Of a DNA stretch of 64,000 bases, positions 41,263-50,789 are shown in pieces. Within the stretch, counting starts at the first letter, position 1. Each line of letters opens with the position of its first letter. The position numbers and the translations under genes were made by a program. The stretch covers positions 5,022,001 to 5,086,000 of the forward strand of contig NZ_AP027043.1 in assembly GCF_027924665.1 (NCBI RefSeq). The letters run 5' to 3'. Below the pieces are notes generated by a model. It ran no database searches. It was not told the origin of the DNA and saw only the letters and a list, made by a program, of their open reading frames with translations. This DNA is from Flavobacterium sp. GSB-24 (GTDB taxonomy: Bacteria > Bacteroidota > Bacteroidia > Flavobacteriales > Flavobacteriaceae).

Positions 41263-41302
41263 CGGGGAAAGTAAATTTATATGTTACGGTCCCCGTTTTT
41301 TT
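41263..41302 (+). terminator. terminator/attenuator hairpin containing the kinase start codon, copy 2
   Basis: CGGGGA (41263) pairs with TCCCCG (41290), with an inner GTAA/TTAC stem, and seven T follow. The kinase ATG (41281) lies within. Loop bases differ from copy 1 while the stem and T-run are kept. Confidence 0.8.
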
Positions 41303-42990
41303 ATTTTATTCTCTTTCTTTTTATTTTTTCCTGTCAAGAAAAAAAAAGCATTCATTCTAACATTGAATTTATTGAAAAAGAGGCTCTAAACTTACGAGAT
41401 AAAGCGGATAAAAATTACGAAAAACAAAACTTCAATACTGCTTTTTACGAGTTTAATAAATCAAAAGTGATTTTTGAGACATTAAAAGATAGTATAAATA
41501 TCGGATACGTACTTATTCAAATGGCATCTATCCAGCAAGTAAACGGGGATTACTACGGAAGTAAAGAGACTGTAACCGAAGCATTACCATATGTTGAAAA
41601 AAACAAACCATATATAGCTGCTATCAATAACATACTAGGCATTGCTGATAAAGAACTTTCTCTTTATAATGATGCTATACTTTATTATAAAAAATCAGCA
41701 GATGACTATACAGATATTATTGAAAAACAAACTCCACTAAACAATATTGCAGCAGTCTACATCCAACAAAAAAGATATCATGACGCGATTACCCTTTTAG
41801 AATCTCTTTTAAGCAAAAAATTATTACATGAAAGTGCTCAAGCTTATAAAAAATCTTTAATTTTAGATAACTTAGGTTATGCTTATTTTAAAAATGGACT
41901 TGATATTAAAGGATTCCATCTAATGAATGAAGCACTAGATTTAAGAATACAAATTAAAGAAACTTACGGAAGCATCGAAAGTTATCTACATCTTGCGGAT
42001 TACTATTCTAAAAAAAACCTTCAAAAATCAGATGAAAATGCTCTTGCTGCTTACAATATTGCCACAAAACTAAACAGCGTTGACGAAAGACTCGAAGCGC
42101 TTCAAATTCTAATTTCTAATAATCACAGTGCTCAAGACACCAAATATGTGCAAAAATATTTTACACTAAACGACAGTATTATTAAGATTAGAAATAACTT
42201 CAAAAATAAGTTTGCTAAAATTAAATACGATTCTAAAAAAGAAAAAGATGAAAACGAAAAACTTCGTCTAGAAAAAGCAGAAAACTTATTATTTCTTCAA
42301 AGAGCTAAATACATGCGAATTGTATTTGTTATTGTTTTTGTTTTTTTAGTGATTCTAATAGCAATTTTAATTCGTTATTATAAAAATAAAAACAAGGCTA
42401 TAGAATTTAAAACTTCGTACAATACCGAAACTAGAATTGCTAAAAAAATCCACGACGAATTGGCAAATGATGTATTTCATGTAATTGCTTTTGCCGAATC
42501 TCAACCCTTATCTCAAGAAAATACTAAAGAAAATCTATTACAAAAACTAGATGATATCTACGGGCGCGTGAGAGGAATTTCAAAAGAAAACAATAAAATT
42601 GATACCGGGGTAGATTTTACCAGAAGTATAAAAGAAATGCTTTCTACTTATAATACCAGAGAAAGGAATATCATGGTTACTAATTTAGAAAGTGTAAACT
42701 GGGAAACTATAGATGATGTAAAAAAGATCGCTATCAGCCGAATTTTACAGGAATTGATGGTCAATATGAAAAAACACAGTGAGGCAAACCTTGTGGTAAT
42801 AAAATTTGACAGTGACCCAAAATCAGTCTTAATAAACTATACCGATAATGGTAAAGGCTGTGAAAAAACTAAGATGATAAAAAATGGTCTCCAAAACATG
42901 GAAAGCCGCATTCAGGCTGTTAAAGGAACTATAGATTTTGATACAGAACCGGGTAAAGGTTTTAAAGCAAAGATTTCAATGCCAAAATAA
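41281..42990 (+). CDS. TPR-containing sensor histidine kinase without adjacent response regulator
   Basis: The 569-residue paralog of the kinase at 30806 has the same layout: an export signal (FFYFILFLFIFSCQEKK), TPR-like repeats to about residue 300, a membrane helix (about 349-368, VFVIVFVFLVILIAILI), H391 in IAKKIHDELANDVFH and an HATPase domain with ELMVNMKKHS, DNGKGCE and NGLQNMESRI. The first eight residues MLRSPFFY are identical in both, since they are part of the RNA hairpin. No regulator follows; a terminator does. It may signal to the regulator at 32507 or modulate the other kinase. Confidence 0.9.
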   Translation: MLRSPFFYFILFLFIFSCQEKKSIHSNIEFIEKEALNLRDKADKNYEKQNFNTAFYEFNKSKVIFETLKDSINIGYVLIQMASIQQVNGDYYGSKETVTEALPYVEKNKPYIAAINNILGIADKELSLYNDAILYYKKSADDYTDIIEKQTPLNNIAAVYIQQKRYHDAITLLESLLSKKLLHESAQAYKKSLILDNLGYAYFKNGLDIKGFHLMNEALDLRIQIKETYGSIESYLHLADYYSKKNLQKSDENALAAYNIATKLNSVDERLEALQILISNNHSAQDTKYVQKYFTLNDSIIKIRNNFKNKFAKIKYDSKKEKDENEKLRLEKAENLLFLQRAKYMRIVFVIVFVFLVILIAILIRYYKNKNKAIEFKTSYNTETRIAKKIHDELANDVFHVIAFAESQPLSQENTKENLLQKLDDIYGRVRGISKENNKIDTGVDFTRSIKEMLSTYNTRERNIMVTNLESVNWETIDDVKKIAISRILQELMVNMKKHSEANLVVIKFDSDPKSVLINYTDNGKGCEKTKMIKNGLQNMESRIQAVKGTIDFDTEPGKGFKAKISMPK

Positions 42991-43032
42991 ATTAAAATTA
43001 GAAATGTAAATAGATTCAAATTTACTTTAAAG

Positions 43033-43073
43033 AAAAAGGCCTTTCAGAATTTTACTTCCAAAAGGCCTTTTTT
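43033..43073. terminator. bidirectional terminator between the kinase and efflux genes
   Basis: AAAAAGGCCTTT and AAAGGCCTTTTT pair around a 16-base loop, with U-runs in both directions. Confidence 0.88.
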
Positions 43074-43093
43074 CTACAAATTAATTGGCAATA

Positions 43094-44545
43094 TTATTTC
43101 CAACCGCCGCCTAAGTCTCTATAAACATGGACAGCAGCATTCAATTGTTCTTTTTTAGTATCAACCAATTCTAGTTTTGCTTCTAATGCATCTCTTTGTG
43201 TCATCAAAACTTCGAAATAATCAACTCTTGCAGATTTAAATAAATCGTTAGAAACGTCAATAGAAGTATTTAAAGCTTCTACTTGTTTCGATTTAAGATC
43301 ATATCCTTTTTGAAGATTATCAATTTTAGACAATTGATTTGAAACTTCTAAATAAGCGTTTAAAACAGTACGATCGTAATTATATAATGCTTGAAGTTGT
43401 CTTGCATTTGCACTTGCAAACTCCGCTTTAATTGCATTTCTATTAATCAATGGTGCAACAAGATCTCCCGCTAAAGAATATAAAAGAGATTCGGGCATTG
43501 TAAGCAAATAAGATGGTTTAAAAGCTTGTACACCTATTGCAGCAGAAATATCCAAAGATGGATAAAACTCAGCACGCGCTACTTTTACATCTAATTTTGC
43601 AGCTACTAACTCCAATTCTGCTTGTTTCACATCTGGGCGATTAGCTAATAATTGAGATGGAATTCCAGAACTTACAGCAGCTGGAAGCAAACTTAAGAAA
43701 TTAGTATTGCTTGTTCTTTTAATCTCCTGTGGATATCTTCCCAATAAAAAGTTGATTTTGTTTTCAGCTTCTTTTATCTGCTGCAAAATATCAAACTCCA
43801 TACTCTGTGAAGTTAAAACCTCTGCTTCAAACTTCTTAACTCCTAGTTCTGTTGCTCTTGCAGCCTGCTTCTGAACTTTTACAATTTCTAAAGCGTTAGT
43901 CTGCAATTTGATCGTTTGTTTTACAATATCCAACTGATTGTCTAAAGCTATTAATTCATAATAAGAATCTGCAACTTCTGCAATAAGGTTTGTAATAACA
44001 AAGTTTCTACCTTCAACAGTAGCTAAATATCTGTTTAAAGCTGCTTTTTTAGAATTACGAAGTTTTTTCCAGATATCTACTTCCCAATTTGCATAAGCAG
44101 AAATCGTAAAATCTCCCAGCGGATCTGGTGTTTCTACACCTGGTTTAATTTCTGTTGTAGCATCACCGGCACCCTGGCTGGTATATCTACCTACTTTTTC
44201 TATTCCAGCGCCGGCGCGAACACCAACTGTTGGTAATAAAAGTCCTTTTCTTACTCGAATGTCATTCTTAGCGATTTCAATTTCTTGTAAAGTGATATTC
44301 AGCTCCTGATTATTTTTCAGGGCAATATCAATTAAATCAATAAGATTTTGATCTTTAAAGTAATCTTTCCAATTTAAAGCTGCCGTATTATTGTTTGCAT
44401 CCTGAGCTTGAGCCGTTGTACCAAATGACTCAGGAACTGGTGTGCTTGTGGTAATTGCTGCCTCAGGTGCAGGGGCTTTACACCCTGCAACCGTAAGACA
44501 TATTCCTAATGCAATACCATATTGATATGATTTGAATTTATACAT
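43094..44545 (-). CDS. outer-membrane factor of RND efflux pump (TolC/OprM family lipoprotein)
   Basis: Start at ATG 44545 (MYKFKSYQYGIALG), which overlaps the end of the permease gene by 8 bp and gives a lipoprotein signal (ICLTVAGCKAP, cysteine 22). The 483-residue product has two OEP repeats with long helices (LNITLQEIEIAKNDIRVRKG, LANRPDVKQAELELVAAKLD) and conserved phrases LLPTVGVRAG, FYPSLDISAAIG and DYFEVLMTQRDALEA. It forms the trimeric channel through the outer membrane. It is the last gene of the adaptor-permease-channel operon. Confidence 0.92.
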   Translation of the reverse strand: MYKFKSYQYGIALGICLTVAGCKAPAPEAAITTSTPVPESFGTTAQAQDANNNTAALNWKDYFKDQNLIDLIDIALKNNQELNITLQEIEIAKNDIRVRKGLLLPTVGVRAGAGIEKVGRYTSQGAGDATTEIKPGVETPDPLGDFTISAYANWEVDIWKKLRNSKKAALNRYLATVEGRNFVITNLIAEVADSYYELIALDNQLDIVKQTIKLQTNALEIVKVQKQAARATELGVKKFEAEVLTSQSMEFDILQQIKEAENKINFLLGRYPQEIKRTSNTNFLSLLPAAVSSGIPSQLLANRPDVKQAELELVAAKLDVKVARAEFYPSLDISAAIGVQAFKPSYLLTMPESLLYSLAGDLVAPLINRNAIKAEFASANARQLQALYNYDRTVLNAYLEVSNQLSKIDNLQKGYDLKSKQVEALNTSIDVSNDLFKSARVDYFEVLMTQRDALEAKLELVDTKKEQLNAAVHVYRDLGGGWK

Positions 44546-47500
44546 GATTGTTATCAATTTCTTCTGTTAATGGATTTTCTTCTTCATGTTTTACTAGTTT
44601 GTGTTTCTCAGCAATCTTAGCGAATATGAAATACAATCCAGGAATCACGAATACACCACAAATAGTTCCTATAAGCATACCTCCTGCAGCTGCTGTACCA
44701 ATAGTTCTGTTACCAATTTTACCTGGACCAGTTGCAAAAGCAAGCGGTAATAAACCTGCAATAAAGGCAAACGAAGTCATCAAGATTGGACGGAACCTTG
44801 CTTTAGCTCCTTCCATTGATGCTTGTAAAACTGATAATCCTGCTGCGTGTCGCTGAATCGCAAACTCTACAATTAATACCGCATTTTTACCCAATAAACC
44901 AATAAGCATTACCATTGCAACCTGAGCATAAATGTTGTTTTCTAATCCTGTTAATTTTAACAGAAGGAAAGCTCCAAAAATACCCGCTGGCAAAGAAAGA
45001 ATTACCGATAATGGAAGGATAAAACTTTCGTATTGAGCAGCTAATACTAAGTAAACGAATCCTAAACAGATCAAGAATACCCAAATTGCCTGATTTCCCT
45101 GAGCTACCTCATCGGCAGAAATACCTGCCCAGTCAATGTCATATCCTCTTGGTAATTTTTCGGCCGCAATTTTCTGAATAACTTTAATCGCTGTACCAGA
45201 ACTATAACCCGCAGCTGGTGAACCACTGATTTGTGTTGAGGTATACATATTATGACGTGTAATTTCAGAAAGACCATACACTTTTTCTAGTTTCATAAAA
45301 GCAGAAAAAGGTACCATTTCATCACGATCATTTTTTACATACAATTTTAAGATATCATCTGGCTGTGCACGATATTCTGGCGAAGCCTGAACGATTACTT
45401 TATAGTTGATACCAAATTTGATAAAACTGATTTCGTAGTTACTTCCCACAAGAGTTGACAAAGTATTCATGGCATTTTCGATAGAAACACCTTTTTGCTG
45501 TGCCAAATCATTGTCGACTTTCATCATGTATTGAGGGAAACTAGAACTGTAAAAACTAAATACGTTTGATAATTCCGGTTGTTTATTCAATTCAGCAACA
45601 AAATCGTTATTTACTTGTTCCATTCTCTTATAATCAACAGAACCTGTTTTATCTAACAAACGAAGCTCAAATCCTCCGGCAGCACCATATCCTGGTACAG
45701 CAGGCGGTTGGAAAAATTCGATATTCGCTCCTGTAATATCTTTACATTTTTCCTCCATTTCATGCATAATCTCCACAACAGATTCTTTTCTGTCACTCCA
45801 ATCTTTCAAGTTCACCAAACAAGTACCAGAGTTGGCTCCTGTACCTTCAGACAAAATCTCATAACCTGCTAAAGAAGAAACAGATTTTACTCCATCAATA
45901 TCTTCGGCAATTTTTTGAACTCTCTCTGCAATATTATTAGTTCTTTCTAAAGACGAACCTGGAGGAGTCTGAATTACGGCATAAAACATTCCCTGGTCCT
46001 CATTCGGAATAAATCCTGAAGGAACAGAACTGCTTATCAACCATGTTCCAGCACAGAAACCTAAAAGTGCCACAATAGTAACCACTCTTCTGTCAACAAT
46101 TTTACCTAATAGATTTTGATATTTACCTTGCGCTAAATTGAATTTATCGTTAAATGCATCTATAAATCTATTTGCAGGGGTTTTCTTTTTAGGCTGACCA
46201 TGATTGTTTTTTAACATCATCGCACAAAGTGCCGGTGTCAATGTCAAAGCCACAATACCAGAAAGGATAATCGCAGTTGCCATAGTTACAGAGAACTGTC
46301 TGTAAAATACTCCAACAGGACCAGACATAAAAGCAACAGGAATGAATACCGCGGCCATTAAGAATGTAATTGCTATAATTGCTCCTGCAATCTCGTGCAT
46401 GGCTTTTTTGGTTGCTTTAAATGGAGAAAGATGTTCTTCTTCCATTTTGGCGTGAACGGCCTCGATAACTACAATCGCATCATCGACGACGACTCCAATT
46501 GCCAATACCAAAGCAAATAATGTAATCAAGTTCAACGAAATATCGAAGAATGTCATGAACACAAAAGTTCCTACCAACGATACTGGTACCGCAATTGCAG
46601 GAATAACTGTCGAACGCCAGTCTCCTAAGAAAAGGAAAACTACCAAACCTACCAGAATAAATGCTTCAACCAAAGTATGGATTACTTTTTCGATAGAAGC
46701 ATCAAGGAATTTAGAAACGTCATACGAAATTTCATAATCCATTCCTTTAGGAAATCTTTGCTTGATTTTTTCAAGTTTAGCTTTAACTTCTTCAATAACC
46801 TGATTCGCATTACTTCCAAAAGATTGTTTCAATACAATAGCTGCAGATGGTCTTCCATTCAAATTAGAATAGATATCGTACATCGAGCTTCCAAATTCTA
46901 CTTTAGCAACATCTTTTAATCTCAAAAGCTCTCCGTTTGGATTTGCTTTTACTACAATATTCTCGTATTGCTCTTTTGTTGTAAAACGTCCAGAATATTT
47001 CAATACATATTCAAATGCCTGAGAACGTTTACCAGAGCTTTCTCCTGTTTTACCTGGGGAAGCCTCCAAACTCTGACTGGATAATGCTTCCATTACCTCA
47101 TCAGCAGAAATTTTATAAGCCAGCATACGGTCTGGTTTCAGCCAGATACGCATTGCATATTCACGAGTTCCTAAGATATCTCCAGAACCAATACCATTTA
47201 CCCTTTTCAATTCTGAAAGAACGTTGATATCGGCATAGTTATACAAGAACTTCATGTCGGTATTTTTGTCTGTACTGTAAAGGTTCACGTACATCAACAT
47301 ACTTGGTACTTCTCGTGTAATTTTGATACCTTCTCTAATTACTAATGGAGGTAATTTATTAGTAACCGAAGCCACACGGTTCTGAACGTTAATAGCTGCC
47401 TGATTCGGATCTGTTCCTAAGTTAAACACCACTTTAATTGTAGCTTCACCATCATTTCCTGCGTCAGAAGCCATATATTTCATTCCTGGAACTCCATTTA

Positions 47501-47705
47501 AGGCTCTTTCTAAAGGGATAACAACAGCTTTTACCATCAATTCACCGTTAGATCCCGGGTAATCTGCGGTAACGTTCACCATTGGCGGTGAAATGGTAGG
47601 GAATTGTGTAATTGGTAAATTCAATACAGACAAAATCCCTAAAAAGACAATTATCAACGATATCACTATCGACAATACTGGTCTTTGAATAAATTTATTA
47701 AACAT
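44538..47705 (-). CDS. RND multidrug efflux permease (AcrB/HAE1 family)
   Basis: The 1055-residue inner-membrane protein has the full RND plan: an N-terminal membrane helix with IQRPVLSIVISLIIVFLGIL, two large periplasmic loops (porter and docking), and twelve helices. The proton-relay aspartates are in LAIGVVVDDAIVVIEAV. The phrases GFIPNEDQGMFYAVIQTPPG and LIGLLGKNAVLIVEFA are typical of HAE1 drug pumps. It exports hydrophobic compounds at the cost of the proton gradient. It lies between the adaptor (107 bp upstream) and the outer-membrane factor (8-bp overlap). Substrate range is not predictable from sequence. Confidence 0.95.
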   Translation of the reverse strand: MFNKFIQRPVLSIVISLIIVFLGILSVLNLPITQFPTISPPMVNVTADYPGSNGELMVKAVVIPLERALNGVPGMKYMASDAGNDGEATIKVVFNLGTDPNQAAINVQNRVASVTNKLPPLVIREGIKITREVPSMLMYVNLYSTDKNTDMKFLYNYADINVLSELKRVNGIGSGDILGTREYAMRIWLKPDRMLAYKISADEVMEALSSQSLEASPGKTGESSGKRSQAFEYVLKYSGRFTTKEQYENIVVKANPNGELLRLKDVAKVEFGSSMYDIYSNLNGRPSAAIVLKQSFGSNANQVIEEVKAKLEKIKQRFPKGMDYEISYDVSKFLDASIEKVIHTLVEAFILVGLVVFLFLGDWRSTVIPAIAVPVSLVGTFVFMTFFDISLNLITLFALVLAIGVVVDDAIVVIEAVHAKMEEEHLSPFKATKKAMHEIAGAIIAITFLMAAVFIPVAFMSGPVGVFYRQFSVTMATAIILSGIVALTLTPALCAMMLKNNHGQPKKKTPANRFIDAFNDKFNLAQGKYQNLLGKIVDRRVVTIVALLGFCAGTWLISSSVPSGFIPNEDQGMFYAVIQTPPGSSLERTNNIAERVQKIAEDIDGVKSVSSLAGYEILSEGTGANSGTCLVNLKDWSDRKESVVEIMHEMEEKCKDITGANIEFFQPPAVPGYGAAGGFELRLLDKTGSVDYKRMEQVNNDFVAELNKQPELSNVFSFYSSSFPQYMMKVDNDLAQQKGVSIENAMNTLSTLVGSNYEISFIKFGINYKVIVQASPEYRAQPDDILKLYVKNDRDEMVPFSAFMKLEKVYGLSEITRHNMYTSTQISGSPAAGYSSGTAIKVIQKIAAEKLPRGYDIDWAGISADEVAQGNQAIWVFLICLGFVYLVLAAQYESFILPLSVILSLPAGIFGAFLLLKLTGLENNIYAQVAMVMLIGLLGKNAVLIVEFAIQRHAAGLSVLQASMEGAKARFRPILMTSFAFIAGLLPLAFATGPGKIGNRTIGTAAAGGMLIGTICGVFVIPGLYFIFAKIAEKHKLVKHEEENPLTEEIDNNHV

Positions 47706-47811
47706 TTTTATTTTTTTTAATGATTAAACTAAAAGGAAATCAATAAGTTACTTGCAAATATTAGTACTTTCAAAATAAACTGAATACTTAAAACTGCGAC
47801 TGAACACTAAT

Positions 47812-48894
47812 TTACTCTGCTTTTAAGCGCAGGTTATTGATAACCTTTTTAGGAGATTCAAATTCGTATTTAATTTTATCATTCTCTTTTACTTTCTGAA
47901 CACCTTCAAGTAAAATTTTATCATTTTCATTAAGTCCGCTTTTGATCACATATAAATCAGGGATTTCACCTGTAATAGTGATTTCTCTAGAGCTTACCTT
48001 ATCATTTTTATCCACAACAAAAACATATTTTTTATCCTGAATTTCGTAAGTCGCTTTTTGCGGAATTACAATTGCATTCTTAAGAGGAACCAGCATTTGT
48101 ACTTGTCCTGTTTCACCGTTTCTAAGTAATTTACCAGAATTTGGGAATCTTGCTCTAAAAGCAATATTTCCTGTTTCGTTGTTAAACTCACTTTCGATAA
48201 CTTCAACATTTCCTTTTTCTTTAAAAATGTCTCCGTTAGCCAAAACTAAATTCACTTTATTATCTGCACGATCTTTTACATTTGTTTCATAGCTGATATA
48301 TTCTGGCTCCGAAACATTGAAATAGGCAAACATCTGACTGTTGTCTGAAAGACTTGTCAGTAATTCGCCTTCATCAATTAAACTTCCTAATTTTAATGGA
48401 ATTCTATCGATTGTTCCATCAAATGGAGCTCTGATTTCTGTAAATGATAAGTGAAGTTTTGCAAGAGCAACTTCAGCTTTTGCAGACTGCAATTTTGCCT
48501 GAGCTACACTTAATTCGTTTTTAGAAACGATATTTTTATCTGCCAATAGTTTTGAATTTTGTAATTCAATTTCTACTGATTTTTGTTCTGCCTGAGCTTT
48601 AAGCAATTCAGACTGATACATGTTTGGCATAATTTTAAACAACAGCTGTCCTTTTTTTACAAACTGTCCTTCATCAACATAAATGTTTTGTAAAAACCCT
48701 TTTTCCTGGGCGCGGATTTCAATGTTTCGTACAGATTTAATCTGCGAAACATATTCTTTTGTAAATGAAGTGTCAAGTTTTACGGGATTAGTTACTGTAA
48801 ACTTTTCCGCTTCTTCTTTTTCTTCTTTTTTTGCTGTACAACTGGTTAAGCACACCGCGGCCATAAAGCCCGCGAACAAGATGATTCTTTTCAT
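47812..48894 (-). CDS. RND efflux periplasmic adaptor (AcrA/MexA-like lipoprotein)
   Basis: Start at ATG 48894 (MKRIILFAGFMAAVCLTSC), giving a lipoprotein signal with cysteine 19; the longer open frame is not needed. The 360-residue product has a barrel-sandwich region (VDEGQFVKKGQLLFKI and FDGTIDRIPLKLGSLIDEGE) flanking a helical hairpin, then a beta-barrel and a membrane-proximal domain. It joins permease to outer-membrane channel. It is the first gene of the efflux operon. A box AATCTTTG at 48935-48942 on the minus strand may be its -7 element. No local regulator gene is seen. Confidence 0.92.
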   Translation of the reverse strand: MKRIILFAGFMAAVCLTSCTAKKEEKEEAEKFTVTNPVKLDTSFTKEYVSQIKSVRNIEIRAQEKGFLQNIYVDEGQFVKKGQLLFKIMPNMYQSELLKAQAEQKSVEIELQNSKLLADKNIVSKNELSVAQAKLQSAKAEVALAKLHLSFTEIRAPFDGTIDRIPLKLGSLIDEGELLTSLSDNSQMFAYFNVSEPEYISYETNVKDRADNKVNLVLANGDIFKEKGNVEVIESEFNNETGNIAFRARFPNSGKLLRNGETGQVQMLVPLKNAIVIPQKATYEIQDKKYVFVVDKNDKVSSREITITGEIPDLYVIKSGLNENDKILLEGVQKVKENDKIKYEFESPKKVINNLRLKAE

Positions 48895-48934
48895 GATTTT
48901 TAAATGGAAATTAAGCGATTGAATGCTTGGAATA

Positions 48935-48942
48935 CAAAGATT
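48935..48942 (-). promoter_or_regulatory. possible -7 box of the efflux operon
   Basis: On the minus strand AATCTTTG (one mismatch to TAnnTTTG) lies about 40 bp before the adaptor start. Confidence 0.35.
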
Positions 48943-49073
48943 CCTTAAAGATGGATAAAACATCAGTAAGCCTTGGTCTGACCTTAATTGTCATATAAGC
49001 GGAAGTAAGAGAAAAATATACAGCAGCAAGATATGCAGGATCGCAACTTAGGCAACCAATGTATATTTTAAAA

Positions 49074-49457
49074 TCAAATTCTTAATACTCTCTGAGTAAT
49101 ATATATAGGATTTGAATGCCCTAAGTTAGGCGTAGAAATTTTTAAACGATTGGAATCATTTGCAGCAGATTGATCTGACAAAGCCAGATACAAGTCGTCT
49201 ACTAAACTGTAAGACGATGCAAAAAATTTATTCGTAAGTCCATCAACATCATCATTTCCTAGAAATTCCTCTTCAATATCAATATCTGCGGCATCTTCAA
49301 TAGTTGAAGATCCACGATCTTGATTAGTGAATTTAACTCGGTGTTTCTTTTCAAGATTATGGTGCTGAGGTAAGCCAAAAGTATTAGCATTAAGATATTG
49401 GCCTCCGCCGAACAGAAGCATATTCATGAATACTAAAAATACTATTAACTTTCTCAT
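49074..49457 (-). CDS. exported protein of unknown function
   Basis: The start was set at ATG 49457 (MRKLIVFLVFMNMLLFGGGQ), giving a signal peptide; an upstream ATG adds a hydrophobic tail of less likely type. The 127-residue product then has a basic histidine patch (PQHHNLEKKHRVKF), an acidic stretch (IEDAADIDIEEEFLGNDD), a helical part and a basic end (ITQRVLRI). The family is not recognised. It precedes the efflux operon in the same direction, 179 bp away, so joint expression is possible but not shown. Confidence 0.6.
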   Translation of the reverse strand: MRKLIVFLVFMNMLLFGGGQYLNANTFGLPQHHNLEKKHRVKFTNQDRGSSTIEDAADIDIEEEFLGNDDVDGLTNKFFASSYSLVDDLYLALSDQSAANDSNRLKISTPNLGHSNPIYITQRVLRI

Positions 49458-49612
49458 TTGGGTGCGAAAGTAATAAAAGATTGGAATAAAAAAAATAAAA
49501 TAAGAAAGTCTTAACATGTAATCGTAAACGAAAACGTTTTCACTTTAAAATAAAATCAAAATGAATATATTTAGACAACAAAAACACAGTCAAAACACTA
49601 CAAACCAATCAC

Positions 49613-50017
49613 TTAAAAGACGATCTGCATAATTACAAATTCCTGTCCTGCCTTTGTGAAAAGCTCTCCAGTATCAACCATACCGAATTTTTCATAAAAT
49701 TGTTTTTTTTCTGCCCTTGCATTGCACCAAACTTTTTTTATTTCCTTTTCTCTCGCTGCCGTAAAAATGTGGTTCAATAATGCCGATGCAATTCCTCTGC
49801 CTTGATATTCGGCTAAAGTGGCTAATTTTCGAAACTGCATCTCTTCTCCCGTAATAAAACAAGACACTATTGAAAGTAATTTATCATTCTCATAAGCACC
49901 ATAATGCAATCCTAAATTATCTTCTTCGAGCTGCACAAATTCAAAAGGCTGGTCTGGCCACATCACCTCATGTCTGATCTGCCACGTATCGGATGCATTT
50001 ATTGTTTTAATTTCCAT
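49613..50017 (-). CDS. GNAT-family N-acetyltransferase
   Basis: The 134-residue protein fits one GNAT domain. The acetyl-CoA pyrophosphate loop is QGRGIASALLN (about residues 72-82, in the Q/R-x-x-G-x-G/A form), preceded by the beta strand MQFRKLATLAEY and followed by KKVWCNARAEKKQFYEKFGM, typical of motif B. Substrate may be an amino group on a small molecule or protein. It stands alone, and no neighbour hints at the target. Confidence 0.85.
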   Translation of the reverse strand: MEIKTINASDTWQIRHEVMWPDQPFEFVQLEEDNLGLHYGAYENDKLLSIVSCFITGEEMQFRKLATLAEYQGRGIASALLNHIFTAAREKEIKKVWCNARAEKKQFYEKFGMVDTGELFTKAGQEFVIMQIVF

Positions 50018-50192
50018 TTTAATCCATTAGAAGTTGACCAAAAGTAATGCATTTTATCATGAATTTGAAAAATCAAAAAAGAGCTGAATGCTAGTATTCT
50101 TTCAAAAATTAAACGAAAATAAATCAGACAAATCGTTCAATTTAAACCAATTATCATTATTTTTATAGTACCAACATCAAATATCTTCCGTT

Positions 50193-50756
50193 ATGAAAAA
50201 TTTCTTTTTAGCAGCTTTTTTATGTATCTGTGTCAACGGATTTGCGCAATTAATACAAATCGGACCTCAGATTTCAACTAATATAACTTCTGTAAATGCA
50301 AAAAATTTTAGTTCAGATCACACCAACACAGGAATTGGTTTTGCGGCATTTGCCCGAGTAAATCTTTTACTTTTTTATGGTCAGGGCGAATTTGGTTATT
50401 CGAAATCAAATTTCAGTGTTTATCAAGATGGCATTGGTGAAACCGAATTTAAACTAGCTGGGACAGACGCTTCGTTAATTGCCGGGTACAAGCTTGTACC
50501 ACTGGGTAAAGTTGGAAATGTGAGGCTTTTTGTTGGGTATAACTGGAAAAATTATTCGGATATTAGTAAAAATAATAACCTCAATTCTATAGCATTAGAA
50601 AAGAACAATCATAGTATAATTGGCGGAGTTGGAGTTGATGTATGGAAATTGACTTTTGACGTAAGATATCTTGCTGGTTTAACCGATATCGATTCTTCTG
50701 ATGGTGAAATTAAAACAGGAATTACAAATTTTTCGCTTGGCTTTAAATTCTTGTAA
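50193..50756 (+). CDS. outer-membrane beta-barrel protein (OmpX/PorT-like)
   Basis: The 187-residue protein has a signal peptide (MKNFFLAAFLCICVNGFA) followed by alternating hydrophobic strands such as IQIGPQISTNITSV, IGFAAFARVNLLLFYGQGEF and WKLTFDVRYLAGLTDID. It ends in FSLGFKFL with the terminal aromatic/leucine signature for outer-membrane insertion. It probably forms an eight-stranded barrel. Function unknown. It converges with the next gene at a shared hairpin. Confidence 0.82.
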   Translation: MKNFFLAAFLCICVNGFAQLIQIGPQISTNITSVNAKNFSSDHTNTGIGFAAFARVNLLLFYGQGEFGYSKSNFSVYQDGIGETEFKLAGTDASLIAGYKLVPLGKVGNVRLFVGYNWKNYSDISKNNNLNSIALEKNNHSIIGGVGVDVWKLTFDVRYLAGLTDIDSSDGEIKTGITNFSLGFKFL

Positions 50757-50762
50757 AAAATA

Positions 50763-50786
50763 AAAGGGAATCAATTGATTCCCTTT
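50763..50786. terminator. terminator hairpin between convergent genes
   Basis: AAAGGGAATCAA pairs perfectly with TTGATTCCCTTT. The U-run is better on the minus strand. Confidence 0.8.
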
Positions 50787-50789
50787 CTA

